Numbered from the stretch's first letter, positions 1 to 8,543 are shown. The stretch is 64,000 nt of DNA from CBDFGT01 sp965247225 (GCA_965247225.1 CBDFGT010000017.1:1-64000); one strand, 5' to 3'. A program made the numbers and translations. The notes: generated from the sequence alone by a model not told the origin.

Positions 1-448
1 AGCGCGTCTCAAACATCTCGCGCGCAATCTGTCCGCCGTTGCGCACAACATTGACAATGGCCCGAAACCGCTCCGCCATTCCCGCTTTGAGCCCCGTGTG
101 GCCAATTACAAACCGCAAGACCTGTGGCAGGCTGTCACCTATAGTCTTGAAATCATTCTTGAACCTGATGTCGTCTGTCATGTACAGCTGGCAAATCCGT
201 GCGGCATTGCTGCTGCAACCGAGATCTTTCAAAAGCAATGTAAAATAGAGCTCCTGCAAGGCGTGGGCCTCCAGACCCAGTTTCTCACCAATCCGGGTGC
301 CGATCCAGGCGCAGCGTGAACAATGGCCTGCAGGCTGGCCCTCGGTAATGTCGAGCGCCTGCGACAGTGCGCCCAGAAGCTCTGCCAGATCGAGGCTGGT
401 CACTTCCGGCCAGATCGCGGGTGTATAGATGGAGGGCAATGCAGACAA
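1..448 (-). CDS. HD-domain phosphohydrolase, 3' part cut by window edge
   Basis: The minus-strand reading is open from about 448 to the window edge, so the C-terminal part is missing. The translation has an N-terminal block with LLGALSQALDITEGQPAG followed by HCSRCAWIG and LLLKDLGCSSNAARICQLY, which I recognise from HD/HD-GYP type phosphohydrolases of proteobacteria; the part holding any GYP motif would lie outside the window. No ATG is in frame: the start must be TTG (448 or 439) or a GTG a little inside (near 403), and a stop lies just upstream. Family assignment is fairly secure, the substrate (possibly cyclic di-GMP) is not visible. Confidence 0.75.
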   Translation of the reverse strand, partial: MSALPSIYTPAIWPEVTSLDLAELLGALSQALDITEGQPAGHCSRCAWIGTRIGEKLGLEAHALQELYFTLLLKDLGCSSNAARICQLYMTDDIRFKNDFKTIGDSLPQVLRFVIGHTGLKAGMAERFRAIVNVVRNGGQIAREMFETR

Positions 449-675
449 ATACGAACCTCAGCGCAATGAACGGACGATATCGTGGCACTATCGGGTAAAA
501 ACCTTTAGATCCGGTATAAGACCGGCCCGGATGCTGCCCTGCGGTTTGTTCATGAATATGGGCTTGCGCCTTTGAAATGCAGCGCCGGAATCCCCATATC
601 ATGGCGGTCTGTCCAGGGCAGGCTGCGCCCCTGCAGGGCGTGCCTCTTTTCACATCACGACACATTGGAGAAACC

Positions 676-1665
676 ATGCTCTATCGCCGTTTGGGTAAAT
701 CTGGCCTTCAGGTCAGCGAATTTTCACTGGGTTCCTGGGTTACGTTCAGCAAGCAGGTTGACGAGGCCGATGCGCTGAAGCTGATGAACACAGCCTATGA
801 TGCGGGCATCAATTTCTTCGACAATGCCGAAGGCTATGAGGCCGGCCAATCCGAAATCCTGATGGGCAAGGCCCTGAAAAAGCTGGGTTGGAGCCGCGAC
901 AGCTATGCGGTTTCCAGCAAGGTTTTCTGGGGTGGTTCCAAACCCACACAGCGCGGTCTCAGTCGCAAACATGTTTTCGATGCCTGTCATGCAGCGCTGA
1001 AACGCCTTCAGGTGGAGTATCTGGATCTGTATTTCTGCCATCGCCCTGACATTGATACGCCGATCGAAGAGACTGTGCGTGCCATGCATGATCTGGTCAG
1101 CCAGGGCAAGGTGCTCTATTGGGGCACATCCGAATGGACAGCCCAGCAGATCACCGAGGCGTGGATGGTCGCAAAAGACTTGAAAATCACTCCGCCGACC
1201 ATGGAACAGCCGCAGTATAATCTCTTCGAGCGTGAAAAGGTCGAGGGCGATTATCTGCCGCTTTACGATACGGTTGGCCTTGGTACCACCATCTGGTCGC
1301 CGCTGGCCTCCGGCATTCTGACCGGAAAATACAACAAGGGTGTTCCCGATGACAGCCGCCTGAACCTTCCGGGCTATGAATGGCTGAAGAAAAGATGGGA
1401 AAGTGCCGAAGGGAAGGTCAAACTTGCAAAGATTGAAAAGCTTGCAAAACTTGCCGCCGATATCGGCATGCCGATCCACCATATGGCATTGCTCTGGTGC
1501 CTCTCAAACACGCATGTTTCAACCGTCATTCTGGGTGCCTCCAGACTATCGCAACTGGAAGACAATCTGGCGGCCCTGAAAAGTCGCGACAGGATCACAG
1601 ATGATGTGAAGGCAAAGATTGAAGAGATTTTGCAAAACGCACCGAAAAAGCCTGAACGCTACTGA
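676..1665 (+). CDS. Aldo/keto reductase (voltage-gated K+ channel beta-subunit/YghZ type)
   Basis: A 329-residue NADPH-dependent aldo/keto reductase of the AKR6/AKR14 kind. It starts MLYRRLGKSGLQVSEFSLGSW, has the catalytic region FFDNAEGYEAGQSE (Asp and Tyr), the barrel segment YLDLYFCHRPD and the C-terminal cofactor stretch STVILGASRLSQLEDNL. Start chosen at 676 because GGAG lies a few bases upstream and family homology begins there; an in-frame upstream extension to 577 has no homology. Probable role is reduction of small aldehydes or ketones in the cytoplasm. It is monocistronic and converges on the hydrolase gene at 1753. Confidence 0.9.
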   Translation: MLYRRLGKSGLQVSEFSLGSWVTFSKQVDEADALKLMNTAYDAGINFFDNAEGYEAGQSEILMGKALKKLGWSRDSYAVSSKVFWGGSKPTQRGLSRKHVFDACHAALKRLQVEYLDLYFCHRPDIDTPIEETVRAMHDLVSQGKVLYWGTSEWTAQQITEAWMVAKDLKITPPTMEQPQYNLFEREKVEGDYLPLYDTVGLGTTIWSPLASGILTGKYNKGVPDDSRLNLPGYEWLKKRWESAEGKVKLAKIEKLAKLAADIGMPIHHMALLWCLSNTHVSTVILGASRLSQLEDNLAALKSRDRITDDVKAKIEEILQNAPKKPERY

Positions 1666-1697
1666 CGGGAAAGTCTGGAGTTTGGTCTCACCGAAAT

Positions 1698-1721
1698 CCG
1701 GAGCAACGGGAATTGCTCCGG
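1698..1721. terminator. Hairpin between convergent genes
   Basis: A perfect 9-bp stem (CCGGAGCAA / TTGCTCCGG) with a 6-base loop lies between the aldo/keto reductase stop and the end of the convergent hydrolase gene, followed on the plus strand by a short T-rich run. It probably terminates the reductase transcript, perhaps both. Confidence 0.65.
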
Positions 1722-1752
1722 CATCGGCTTTTATCTTGTCACGGTACGGGCC

Positions 1753-2547
1753 TTAACGGCTGGTTTTCCGGATGAATTTTGTGATCAGTCCTGCAAGGGC
1801 TTCCGGCTGTTCCACACAGGGAATATGGCCGCAATTCTCAATGATTTCAAAGGTCGACCCCTTGATCAGGCCAGCCAGTTCCTTCACCAGCGCCGGTGGC
1901 GTTGACCCGTCCTGATCACCGGCAACACACAGGACAGGAACGTTGATATGGCCGGCATCCGCGGTGAAATCCGCATCACGGATGGCAGCGCATGTGCCGG
2001 TGTAGCCTTCTGCCGGCTGGCGCTCCAGCATGGCGCGATAGCCTTCAAGATCTGTCCTGCGGGTTTCGCGGAACCCTGCTGTAAACCAGCGCTCCAGGAT
2101 ACTGTCTGAAAACGAGGCAATGCCAGCCTTTTTGACAGCGGCAATCCGGCTGTTCCACAGGGCCTCGGTGCCGATTTTGGCGGCAGTGTCACACAGGATC
2201 AACCCGCGCACCAGATCAGGCCGCCTGACATGGAGACCCTGCACAATCAGGCCGCCAACCGACAATCCGCAGAAGATGGCCTTTTCGATACCCAGTGATT
2301 CCACAAGGCCGATCAGGTCGTTGACATGGTCTTCCATGGCATAGGGCGATGTGCCGGAACCGGAAAGCCCATGGCCGCGCTTGTCGTAAACCAGAATGGC
2401 AACATCTTCGTCCAACTCGTCAAACACCGGCAACCAGATGCGAAAATCGGTTCCGAGCGAATTGGAAAAAACCAGCACAGTTCTGGCATCAGGATCGCCC
2501 AGAAACTCGTGGTGGATGACAATTCCGTTGATATCGGCGAAAGCCAT
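1753..2547 (-). CDS. pcaD: Alpha/beta hydrolase, 3-oxoadipate enol-lactonase-like
   Basis: A 264-residue alpha/beta hydrolase closely resembling PcaD, which opens 3-oxoadipate enol-lactone in the beta-ketoadipate pathway of aromatic breakdown. The nucleophile elbow is GLSVGG (Ser96), the acid lies in the AGDQDG segment near residue 210, and the catalytic His in NCGHIPCVEQP near residue 240; NSLGTDFRIW near residue 30 is typical of enol-lactonases. No other pca genes are near, so it either belongs to a dispersed pathway or is a paralogue with another lactone/ester substrate. The first 169-bp double-hairpin repeat lies 43 bp upstream of its start. Confidence 0.75.
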   Translation of the reverse strand: MAFADINGIVIHHEFLGDPDARTVLVFSNSLGTDFRIWLPVFDELDEDVAILVYDKRGHGLSGSGTSPYAMEDHVNDLIGLVESLGIEKAIFCGLSVGGLIVQGLHVRRPDLVRGLILCDTAAKIGTEALWNSRIAAVKKAGIASFSDSILERWFTAGFRETRRTDLEGYRAMLERQPAEGYTGTCAAIRDADFTADAGHINVPVLCVAGDQDGSTPPALVKELAGLIKGSTFEIIENCGHIPCVEQPEALAGLITKFIRKTSR

Positions 2548-2589
2548 TGCGTTATTCCTTGTTTTGAAAATAGGGATATGGGCAGGCTG

Positions 2590-2758
2590 CTAGTGGTTTG
2601 ATTTCGATATTTGCATCCGTTCGCAGCACACTCGGGAGCAAATGTCGAAATCATAAAAACCACTGGCAAGACTATGATTCTAGTGGAATTTTCGAATTTG
2701 ACATTTGAGTTGACAGGTCGCCGCTACCGGGACTCAAATGTCAATTTCATTCCACTAG
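2590..2758 (+). repeat. 169-bp double-hairpin repeat, copy 1
   Basis: Two adjacent long imperfect palindromes, each bounded by CTAGTGG/CCACTAG-like ends. The first half has arms around GATTTCGA..TTTGCAT versus ATGTCGAAATC; the second has GACATTTGAGT versus ACTCAAATGTC. A short AT-rich linker joins them. An inverted copy of the same length lies at 5160-5328; by eye they differ at roughly a dozen positions. No coding capacity. It resembles a non-autonomous palindromic element of the Bru-RS/RIME kind, but I cannot name the family from sequence alone. Confidence 0.85.
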
Positions 2759-2893
2759 CCTGAAACAGGCAAAACAACAACGCACCAGGGAGTGGCGTGG
2801 TGTTTTTTCTGCCCGGCTGGCCATGAGGGACGCCGTTTTCATAGTGTGAGAAGACGGCAGAATGAAATGCTATGAAAGTGGAGCAGCACCAGA

Positions 2894-3268
2894 ATGAGCC
2901 AGAATCAAAAGCCAGCCCTTCATCCCGTGCCGCGGCCCGTGCTGCGAATTGACTTCCCGCAGGCCGAGCGTCTGGGCCGTGGCAAGATCATGCTGTTGCA
3001 ACATATAGCCGCGACAGGCTCCATATCGGCAGCAGGCCGCGCCATGGATATGTCCTACAGGCGGGCCTGGCTTCTGGTCTCAGCCCTGAATGCCATGTTC
3101 AGCCAGCCTTCAGTCGAATCGCAACGCGGCGGAAAGCAGGGCGGCGGGGCAGAGGTCACGCCTTTCGGGCTGGAGCTGATTTCCCGCTACCACGCCATGC
3201 AAAGCCGGCTGGAAACGGCTCTGGCCGATGACCTGCAATGGCTGGATGATCATTGCCGGAAGGAATGA
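2894..3268 (+). CDS. ModE-type winged-helix regulator without molybdate-binding domain
   Basis: A 124-residue protein matching the N-terminal DNA-binding domain of ModE: LGRGKIMLLQHIAATGSISA followed by the recognition region AGRAMDMSYRRAWLLVSALN and the wing ending GGGAEVTPFGLELI. The C-terminal Mop/TOBE molybdate sensor of E. coli ModE is absent, as in many alphaproteobacterial versions. Its stop codon abuts the stop of the convergent modA gene, and modA carries ModE-box-like palindromes upstream, so it is the likely local regulator. How it would sense molybdate without TOBE domains is open. Confidence 0.85.
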   Translation: MSQNQKPALHPVPRPVLRIDFPQAERLGRGKIMLLQHIAATGSISAAGRAMDMSYRRAWLLVSALNAMFSQPSVESQRGGKQGGGAEVTPFGLELISRYHAMQSRLETALADDLQWLDDHCRKE

Positions 3269-4057
3269 TTATTGCAGAATGGTAAAGCCCTGGGCCTGAA
3301 ACAGTCTGGAAGCGTCTTCGGATTTGAGAAATTCAAGATAGGTTTTCACATCAGGATTTTGGCTCTGGCTGGTCTGCGCAACGGGATAGACAATCGCCGG
3401 ATGCGACTCTTCCGGGAATGTACCGGCAATCGACACGCCGGGATCGGCCGCCGCATCGGTTTTGTATACAATGCCGTAAGGGGCCTCACCGCGCGAAACC
3501 AGAAGCAGGGCGGCGCGGACATTTTCGGTTCCGGCAACGGAAGCGGAAACGCTGTCCCAAAGCCCGAGCGTCTCCAGAGCCGCCTTGCCATATTTCCCGG
3601 CAGGAACGCTGTCCACCGCACCCATGGCCAGTTTGCCACCTGCCAGCAGGCCCGCCAGATCCATCTGGCGGGTGATGTTAACGGTCTTTGCACCTGTGCC
3701 GCTTGCCACCAGAACCAGACTGTTGCCCAGAAGATTGGTACGGGTGTCCGCCCTGATCAGATTCTTTTCTGCAAGATAATCCATCCATGCAAGATCGGCA
3801 GACAGGAAGACATCTGCAGGCGCACCGCTTTCAATCTGCTTTGCCAGAGCCGAACTGGCCGCATAGGAGACACTGACAGATTTGCCGGTCATGGCCTCAA
3901 AGGTCGCATTCACGGCATCCAGCCCGTTTTTGAGACTGGCAGCAGCAAACACTGTCACTGTGTCCGCAGCCCTAGCAGGACCGTTCGGCACCATGCCGAA
4001 AAGACCCATTGTTGCTATGGCCAGCATCAGAACTCTACGCCTTGTGGACCTGATCAT
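3269..4057 (-). CDS. modA: Molybdate-binding periplasmic protein, orphan
   Basis: A 262-residue periplasmic molybdate (or tungstate) binding protein. An N-terminal signal peptide (residues about 1-30, RRRVLMLAIATMGLFG, cleavage near ARAAD) precedes VTVFAAASLKNGLDAV, the oxyanion-binding start of ModA; later blocks SYAASSALAKQIESGAPADVFLSAD and GIVYKTDA are characteristic. ModA normally delivers molybdate to ModBC, but no modB or modC lies here: the neighbours are a ModE-like regulator and a DUF6481 gene. The permease and ATPase must lie elsewhere, or the protein is an accessory binder. Confidence 0.92.
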   Translation of the reverse strand: MIRSTRRRVLMLAIATMGLFGMVPNGPARAADTVTVFAAASLKNGLDAVNATFEAMTGKSVSVSYAASSALAKQIESGAPADVFLSADLAWMDYLAEKNLIRADTRTNLLGNSLVLVASGTGAKTVNITRQMDLAGLLAGGKLAMGAVDSVPAGKYGKAALETLGLWDSVSASVAGTENVRAALLLVSRGEAPYGIVYKTDAAADPGVSIAGTFPEESHPAIVYPVAQTSQSQNPDVKTYLEFLKSEDASRLFQAQGFTILQ

Positions 4058-4072
4058 CTTTGCCTCCTGCTA

Positions 4073-4098
4073 TCGTGATATCTTTATGGATATAACGA
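4073..4098 (-). promoter_or_regulatory. ModE-box-like palindrome upstream of modA (proximal)
   Basis: Imperfect inverted repeat with half-sites TCGTGATAT and ATATAACGA, 15 bp upstream of the modA start. This matches the known E. coli ModE operator pattern (CGxTATAT...ATATAxCG) well. Probable molybdate-dependent operator for modA. Confidence 0.7.
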
Positions 4099-4115
4099 CT
4101 CGCGCACCATGGCAA

Positions 4116-4141
4116 GCAATATATCTCAATGGATATATTGC
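4116..4141 (-). promoter_or_regulatory. Second 26-bp palindrome upstream of modA
   Basis: Perfect 10-bp arms GCAATATATC / GATATATTGC separated by six bases, same overall length as the proximal ModE-box-like site and 17 bp from it. The ATAT cores are shared although the outer bases differ. It may be a second, weaker operator, or overlap the modA promoter. Confidence 0.55.
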
Positions 4142-4158
4142 TTTTGCCTTCAGGAATT

Positions 4159-4542
4159 TCAGGACTTGCGGGCCTTGCGGCTGGCATAACGCGCATCGCG
4201 TTCAGCCTTTTTCCGGGCCTCGGACAAAAGGGCCTCTTCACGTTTCTGGCGTTCAAGCGCTTCGCGTTCTGCAGCCTGCATCAAGGCTTCGGCAGCGTCA
4301 CGCTCAGCCGCTTCGGCAGCATTTTTAGCGGCAAGAGCTTTGGCGTCTGCCTTTTCGATCTCGCGACGGGCCTGCCGGGCTTCGCGGGCGGCAGCGACTT
4401 CCTGCCGCTCGGCCAGTTTCCTTGCCAGTTCCGGTGCAGATGCCTGTGCGGCTTCCTTGTATTTCTTCAGGAGCTCGGCCTTGGCATCGTTTGCAGCCTT
4501 GCGACGTTCGGACAATCCATTGTCCCGGGTGTTTTTAAACAC
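4159..4542 (-). CDS. DUF6481-type charged alpha-helical protein
   Basis: A 127-residue, Ala/Glu/Lys/Arg-rich protein beginning MFKNTRDNGLSERRKAANDA and almost entirely predicted coiled coil or long helix, ending in a basic tail (YASRKARKS). I recognise the DUF6481 family; its function is unknown. It lies just downstream of the cold-shock gene on the same strand, separated by an intrinsic terminator, so read-through from the csp promoter is possible. Cytoplasmic; the basic termini would suit nucleic-acid binding, but that is a guess. Confidence 0.75.
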   Translation of the reverse strand: MFKNTRDNGLSERRKAANDAKAELLKKYKEAAQASAPELARKLAERQEVAAAREARQARREIEKADAKALAAKNAAEAAERDAAEALMQAAEREALERQKREEALLSEARKKAERDARYASRKARKS

Positions 4543-4574
4543 GGAGTTTCCTTTGACAGACAGACTTCAGAAAG

Positions 4575-4602
4575 AAAAAAGCCAGGCTTTGGGCCTGACT
4601 TT
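4575..4602 (-). terminator. Intrinsic terminator after csp
   Basis: On the minus strand a GTCAGGC/GCCTGGC stem with a short loop is followed directly by a run of six T, between the cold-shock gene and the DUF6481 gene. Confidence 0.7.
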
Positions 4603-4660
4603 CAAGATTTGCGCATGTGAGAAATGCCGGTTTGCAGCATCCGCTAAAGCGCTTGTATAA

Positions 4661-4870
4661 TTAGGCCGCCTTCAACTGGCAGGCAGACATTTTGCCTGAC
4701 TTGCTGTCGCGTTCGAGTTCAAAAGAAATCTTCTGACCTTCGATAATTTCGCGCATGCCGGAACGCTCAACGGCAGAAATGTGTACGAACACATCCGTAC
4801 CGCCGTTGTCAGGCTGGATAAAGCCGAAGCCCTTTGTTGCATTAAACCATTTTACTGTGCCAGTGGTCAT
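4661..4870 (-). CDS. Cold-shock protein, CspA family
   Basis: A 69-residue single cold-shock domain that binds single-stranded RNA/DNA. RNP1 is seen as KGFGFIQPD and RNP2 as VFVHISAV, preceded by MTTGTVKWFNATKGFG. Start at 4870 fits the family; longer readings have no homology. About 290 bases upstream (4871-5159) are free of genes and would hold the long 5' leader typical of csp messengers, but I see no convincing structured thermosensor there. Confidence 0.95.
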   Translation of the reverse strand: MTTGTVKWFNATKGFGFIQPDNGGTDVFVHISAVERSGMREIIEGQKISFELERDSKSGKMSACQLKAA

Positions 4871-5159
4871 AACAAACCCTTTCGTAGCAATAACAATAGA
4901 AGGATATGCGGAATGCATACCTGTTCGGATCTCGATTTTTGAAGGGAAAGTTAGAAAAGACGCAGAGCGTGATAACAACAGCCAGTCAAGAAAACGTCGA
5001 CAAACCATGCATAGTCCTGATTGCGGGCGATGTCAAACGATGCTTGCTGCCTGCGGTCGATTGTCCCTGGTCCGGCAAACGGCCCGCCATGGCAGGTGCA
5101 GCATATGCGTTAAAACAAGTCGTTGCGAGAGGAGCATGAACATCACGGGTTTTGCTGTC

Positions 5160-5328
5160 CTAGTGGAATGAATTTGACATTTGAGTCCCGGTAGCGGCGA
5201 CCTCTCAACTCAAATTTAAAATTCAAAAATTCCACGAGAATCATAGTCTTGCTAGTGGTTTTTATGATTTCGACATTTGCTCTCGAGTGTGCCGCGAACG
5301 GATGCAAATGTCGAAATCAAACCACTAG
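5160..5328 (-). repeat. 169-bp double-hairpin repeat, copy 2 (inverted)
   Basis: Inverted counterpart of 2590-2758, identical in length. Its right end overlaps the last codons and stop codon of the mannitol-dehydrogenase gene (the CTAGTGGTTTGA end is read as Leu-Val-Val-stop). The two copies enclose 2.4 kb holding the mod genes, the DUF6481 gene and csp. Confidence 0.85.
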
Positions 5329-6744
5329 GTCGGCCACGCAGGCCCGCGCACCTTTGGTCATGAGTGCTTCATAGGCAGCGGTAACGCCTGGCCTGATGGC
5401 CTTTGCCAGATCCTGCGGAAAAACATCGGCCAGGGACAGAAGCGCTTCGGCCTTTTTCGCCCCCCCGGCACTGTCCGACAGGGCCCGCAAACGTGCCGAC
5501 AACGGGTCTTTCACATCGATTGCGTTGCCAGCGTCATCAATGCCGCCGACATAACGCATCCAGGCTGCAACAGCCAGAAGGATGCAGGGCGAGGGCCGGC
5601 CGACCGCAAGATTGTCGCGCACTGTGCCCAGCAGACGCTGCGGCAGTTTCTGAGAACCATCCATGGCAATCTGCCATGTGCGATGGCGGATGGACCGGTT
5701 GGAATAGCGGGCGAGCAATGCATCTGCATAGGCATGAAGATCAACACCTTCAGGCGGATCAAGCGAGGGCATGATGTCCTGCGCCCACAGCCGGTGCAGG
5801 AAGGCGGCATAGACCGGATCTGCCACCGTATCGGCAATGGTCTCGTGACCTGCCAGATAGCCAAGATAGGCAAGCGAGGAATGCGTTCCATTCAGCATCC
5901 TCAGTTTCATATGCTCAAACGGCGTGACATCGTCCACCATCTGCACACCGGCCCGGGCAAAATCCGGACGCTCGCCACCAACAAAATGATCCTCCATCAC
6001 CCATTGGCGGAACGGTTCGTGTACCACCGGCGAGGCATCAAAATAGCCGGTTCTGGCTTGCAAACGTTCAACATCCTCCGGTTTTGTGGCCGGAACAATC
6101 CTGTCCACCATGGTGGAGGGAAACCGGCCTTCGGTCGCAATCCATTCTGCCAGTTCCGGATCGATCAGCCGGGCGAGGTCAAGAACCACACCGCGCACCA
6201 GATGGCCATTTTGCGGAAGGTTGTCGCAGGTCAGAACCGTGAAGGGAGCAAGGCCCTCAGCCTTGCGCTGTTGCAGGGCGCGCACCAGAAAACCCGGCGC
6301 CGAAACAGGATCGGCATGGACAATATCATGCACGATGTCCGGGTGGTTATCGTTCAGGGTACCGGAACTGGGCTCATGGCAATAGCCTTTTTCAGTCACG
6401 GTCAGCGTCACAATTTTCACCCCCGGTGCGGCCATAGCGGCTATCACAGCCTGCGGATCTTCGCGTGCGACCAGCACGTTCTGCACCACTTCGATCACGC
6501 GGATGCTCTCGCCGTCCGGTCCCTGCTCGATGGCCGTATAGGCAAAGCCCTGCGGCGCAAGCGCATCGCGCTGTGCGGGCGATTGCAGGCTGACACCGGC
6601 AATGCCCCAGTCGCCGCCCGATTTTTCCATCGCCTGCGCAATATAGATGGCACCATGGGCACGATAGAAGGCCCCGAGGCCCAGATGGACGATGCCGATA
6701 CCCGGCCGCGCAACGGCAGATGGTTTCAGACGGTTTGCAGACAT
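5317..6744 (-). CDS. Mannitol dehydrogenase family oxidoreductase (fructuronate reductase-like)
   Basis: A 475-residue long-chain polyol/uronate dehydrogenase, NAD(P)-dependent, acting on substrates such as mannitol, fructuronate or tagaturonate. The Rossmann segment GIVHLGLGAFYRAHGAIY lies at the N-terminus; LTVTEKGYC, VLTCDNLPQNGH and KLRMLNGTHSSLAYLGYL (catalytic Lys region) are family blocks. Start at 6744 (MSANRLKPS) follows GGAGG-like sequence; the upstream extension has no homology. The last three residues and stop come from the repeat element, so the native C-terminus has been slightly altered. It is probably part of the same catabolic cluster as the racemase and ABC transporter upstream, although 180 bp separates them. 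Confidence 0.88.
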   Translation of the reverse strand: MSANRLKPSAVARPGIGIVHLGLGAFYRAHGAIYIAQAMEKSGGDWGIAGVSLQSPAQRDALAPQGFAYTAIEQGPDGESIRVIEVVQNVLVAREDPQAVIAAMAAPGVKIVTLTVTEKGYCHEPSSGTLNDNHPDIVHDIVHADPVSAPGFLVRALQQRKAEGLAPFTVLTCDNLPQNGHLVRGVVLDLARLIDPELAEWIATEGRFPSTMVDRIVPATKPEDVERLQARTGYFDASPVVHEPFRQWVMEDHFVGGERPDFARAGVQMVDDVTPFEHMKLRMLNGTHSSLAYLGYLAGHETIADTVADPVYAAFLHRLWAQDIMPSLDPPEGVDLHAYADALLARYSNRSIRHRTWQIAMDGSQKLPQRLLGTVRDNLAVGRPSPCILLAVAAWMRYVGGIDDAGNAIDVKDPLSARLRALSDSAGGAKKAEALLSLADVFPQDLAKAIRPGVTAAYEALMTKGARACVADLVV

Positions 6745-6924
6745 GGGGCCTCCGGAACGCGGTGTGTGGCCTGGAAGCAGTGTGTGCGTGCGCCGCAAAC
6801 CCTGACCAGGTCTCCTTGACGAGGACACATCTGTCAGGTTTTTCTGCTGTTTCGCAATATGAAAATCACAGTGCATTCCATGTTGCATCTGTTTTTGGGC
6901 CAGTGCTGCGGCACGACCAGCCTG

Positions 6925-7635
6925 TCATGGGCACCGCGCCCTGGTACTCTCGGCCTGCGGGTGTCTGCGCAAGACCGGAAGATGCAGGCTTGCCAGACAT
7001 TCTGCCAGTTTGACCGCTGCAGCAACACCGTCGATCACCGGGATTCCATGGACCTTTGACATTTCAAGGGCAAGATCGGCCATGCCTGCACAGCCAAGCA
7101 CAATCGCCTGAATATCATCCTGCGCTATCGCCCGGGCAATCTCGTCGGATATGCGCTGTCGTGCACTGGAGCCGGGAATTTCCAGTTCCAGAACCGCAAC
7201 GTCCGAGGCGCGAACACGTGCACAGCGATGGGCAAGCCCGTAGGTGGCAATATTGTCTTCCAATATCGGCACAGAGACTGACAGGGTCGTGACAACGGAA
7301 AATCGGTCGGCCACCATGCACGCCACAAGACATCCGGCCTCGCATATGCCCAGAACCGGGATATCGGTCTTGGAACGTGCTGCAAACAGGCCCGTATCGT
7401 CAAAACAGGCAATGACAAACGCATCCAGCCGCTCGTCTGCGGCTTTTTCCAGTTCTGCAAACAGACCGGGCAGGGCGGCTTCACCATCGGCGTGGCCCTG
7501 AATGGCAGCAGGGCCTGTGGCCGGGTTTCGCGCCAAAATCTCCGTTCCGGCAGAGGCAACGGCCCGCGCTGCTTCGCCCACTTTTTCGGTCATGGAGGCC
7601 GTTGTATTGGGATTGACAAACAGGATTCTGGTCAT
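6925..7635 (-). CDS. Asp/Glu/hydantoin racemase family protein
   Basis: A 236-residue cofactor-independent racemase-fold protein. It begins RILFVNPNTTASMTEKV, the typical hydantoin-racemase start, and carries the two catalytic cysteines in VIACFDDTG and IVLGCAGMAD. These enzymes racemise hydantoins or aspartate-like substrates, or act on maleate/arylmalonate. Its start codon overlaps the stop of the permease gene (TGATG), so it is co-translated with the transporter, which suggests that the imported compound or a product is its substrate. The unusual C-terminus past residue 220 is basic and low in homology. Confidence 0.85.
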   Translation of the reverse strand: MTRILFVNPNTTASMTEKVGEAARAVASAGTEILARNPATGPAAIQGHADGEAALPGLFAELEKAADERLDAFVIACFDDTGLFAARSKTDIPVLGICEAGCLVACMVADRFSVVTTLSVSVPILEDNIATYGLAHRCARVRASDVAVLELEIPGSSARQRISDEIARAIAQDDIQAIVLGCAGMADLALEMSKVHGIPVIDGVAAAVKLAECLASLHLPVLRRHPQAESTRARCP

Positions 7636-8540
7636 CAGATCATACCACTCCCGGCATCAGATCCCTTCTTGGATTGCCGCCAGCGAATCAAGACTCCCGT
7701 TCCAAGGGCTGAAAAAATCACCACAAAGGATATGGCTGTGGTCAGGGTTCCCAGCGCATAGATGGCAGGTGTGGTCACCGTGGTTGTCAACCCCTGCAAC
7801 GACATTGGCAGCGTGTTGTCCGATCCCATGGCCTGGCTCGAGCGGGCAAGCTCGTCCCAGGACAGGGTGAAACCAAACAGCCCGACACCGATCAGAGACG
7901 GCGCAATGATAGGCAGAACCACATGCCGGAATGTCTGCCAGGGCGTTGCACCAAGATCCCGTGCCGCTTCCTCATAAGCCGGGTTGAACCGGTTGAAAAC
8001 GGCAAACATGATCAGGAGACCGAAGGGAAGGGTCCATGTCAGATGCGCACCAAGTCCGGACGTGAACAGGCCCATCGAGGTTTGGTAGGAGCGCTGGATG
8101 GATGTGATGCCGAAAAATGCGCCAAAAGCCTTGACAGCCTCGTCGATGATACGGAATTCCAGCCCGATCCCCAGCGACACGACAATGGAAGGAACAATAA
8201 GGCTGGCAACGGCAACGTAAAACAGCAGGCCGGAGCCGACAAACCTGCGCCGGAATGCAAGGCCCGCCATAACGGAAACCACAACCGTAATCACACAGAC
8301 CACCAGGCCAAGCCGGAGCGAATAGCCAAAGGCCTTCCAGATATCAACAACACCGATGCCTTCCCACAATTTGGAAAACCAGAATGTTGAGACGCCATTC
8401 ATGGGGAAGGTCAGCCCGCCCTCCGGCCCCTGGAAGGACAGGATGAAGATGGTGATCATCGGCCCGTAGAGAAACATCACATAGGCTGCAAAAAACAGGG
8501 CGAGAAAATAGAAGGCCGGAGATTTGTGCTCGCTGTTCAT
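7635..8540 (-). CDS. ABC transporter permease, PotC-like
   Basis: A 301-residue inner-membrane permease with about six hydrophobic segments and the EAA loop EEAARDLGATPWQTFRHVVLP that docks the ATPase. It belongs to the PotC/YdcV group of spermidine/putrescine-type importers. Encoded between the other permease and the racemase with almost no spacing; the four transport genes and racemase form one minus-strand operon. Substrate is not readable from sequence. Confidence 0.9.
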   Translation of the reverse strand: MNSEHKSPAFYFLALFFAAYVMFLYGPMITIFILSFQGPEGGLTFPMNGVSTFWFSKLWEGIGVVDIWKAFGYSLRLGLVVCVITVVVSVMAGLAFRRRFVGSGLLFYVAVASLIVPSIVVSLGIGLEFRIIDEAVKAFGAFFGITSIQRSYQTSMGLFTSGLGAHLTWTLPFGLLIMFAVFNRFNPAYEEAARDLGATPWQTFRHVVLPIIAPSLIGVGLFGFTLSWDELARSSQAMGSDNTLPMSLQGLTTTVTTPAIYALGTLTTAISFVVIFSALGTGVLIRWRQSKKGSDAGSGMI

Positions 8541-8543
8541 GGC

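Noticed and set aside
4871..5159. Possible riboswitch or thermosensor in the csp leader
   Set aside because: No recognisable aptamer pattern or strong stem beyond the terminator seen further downstream.
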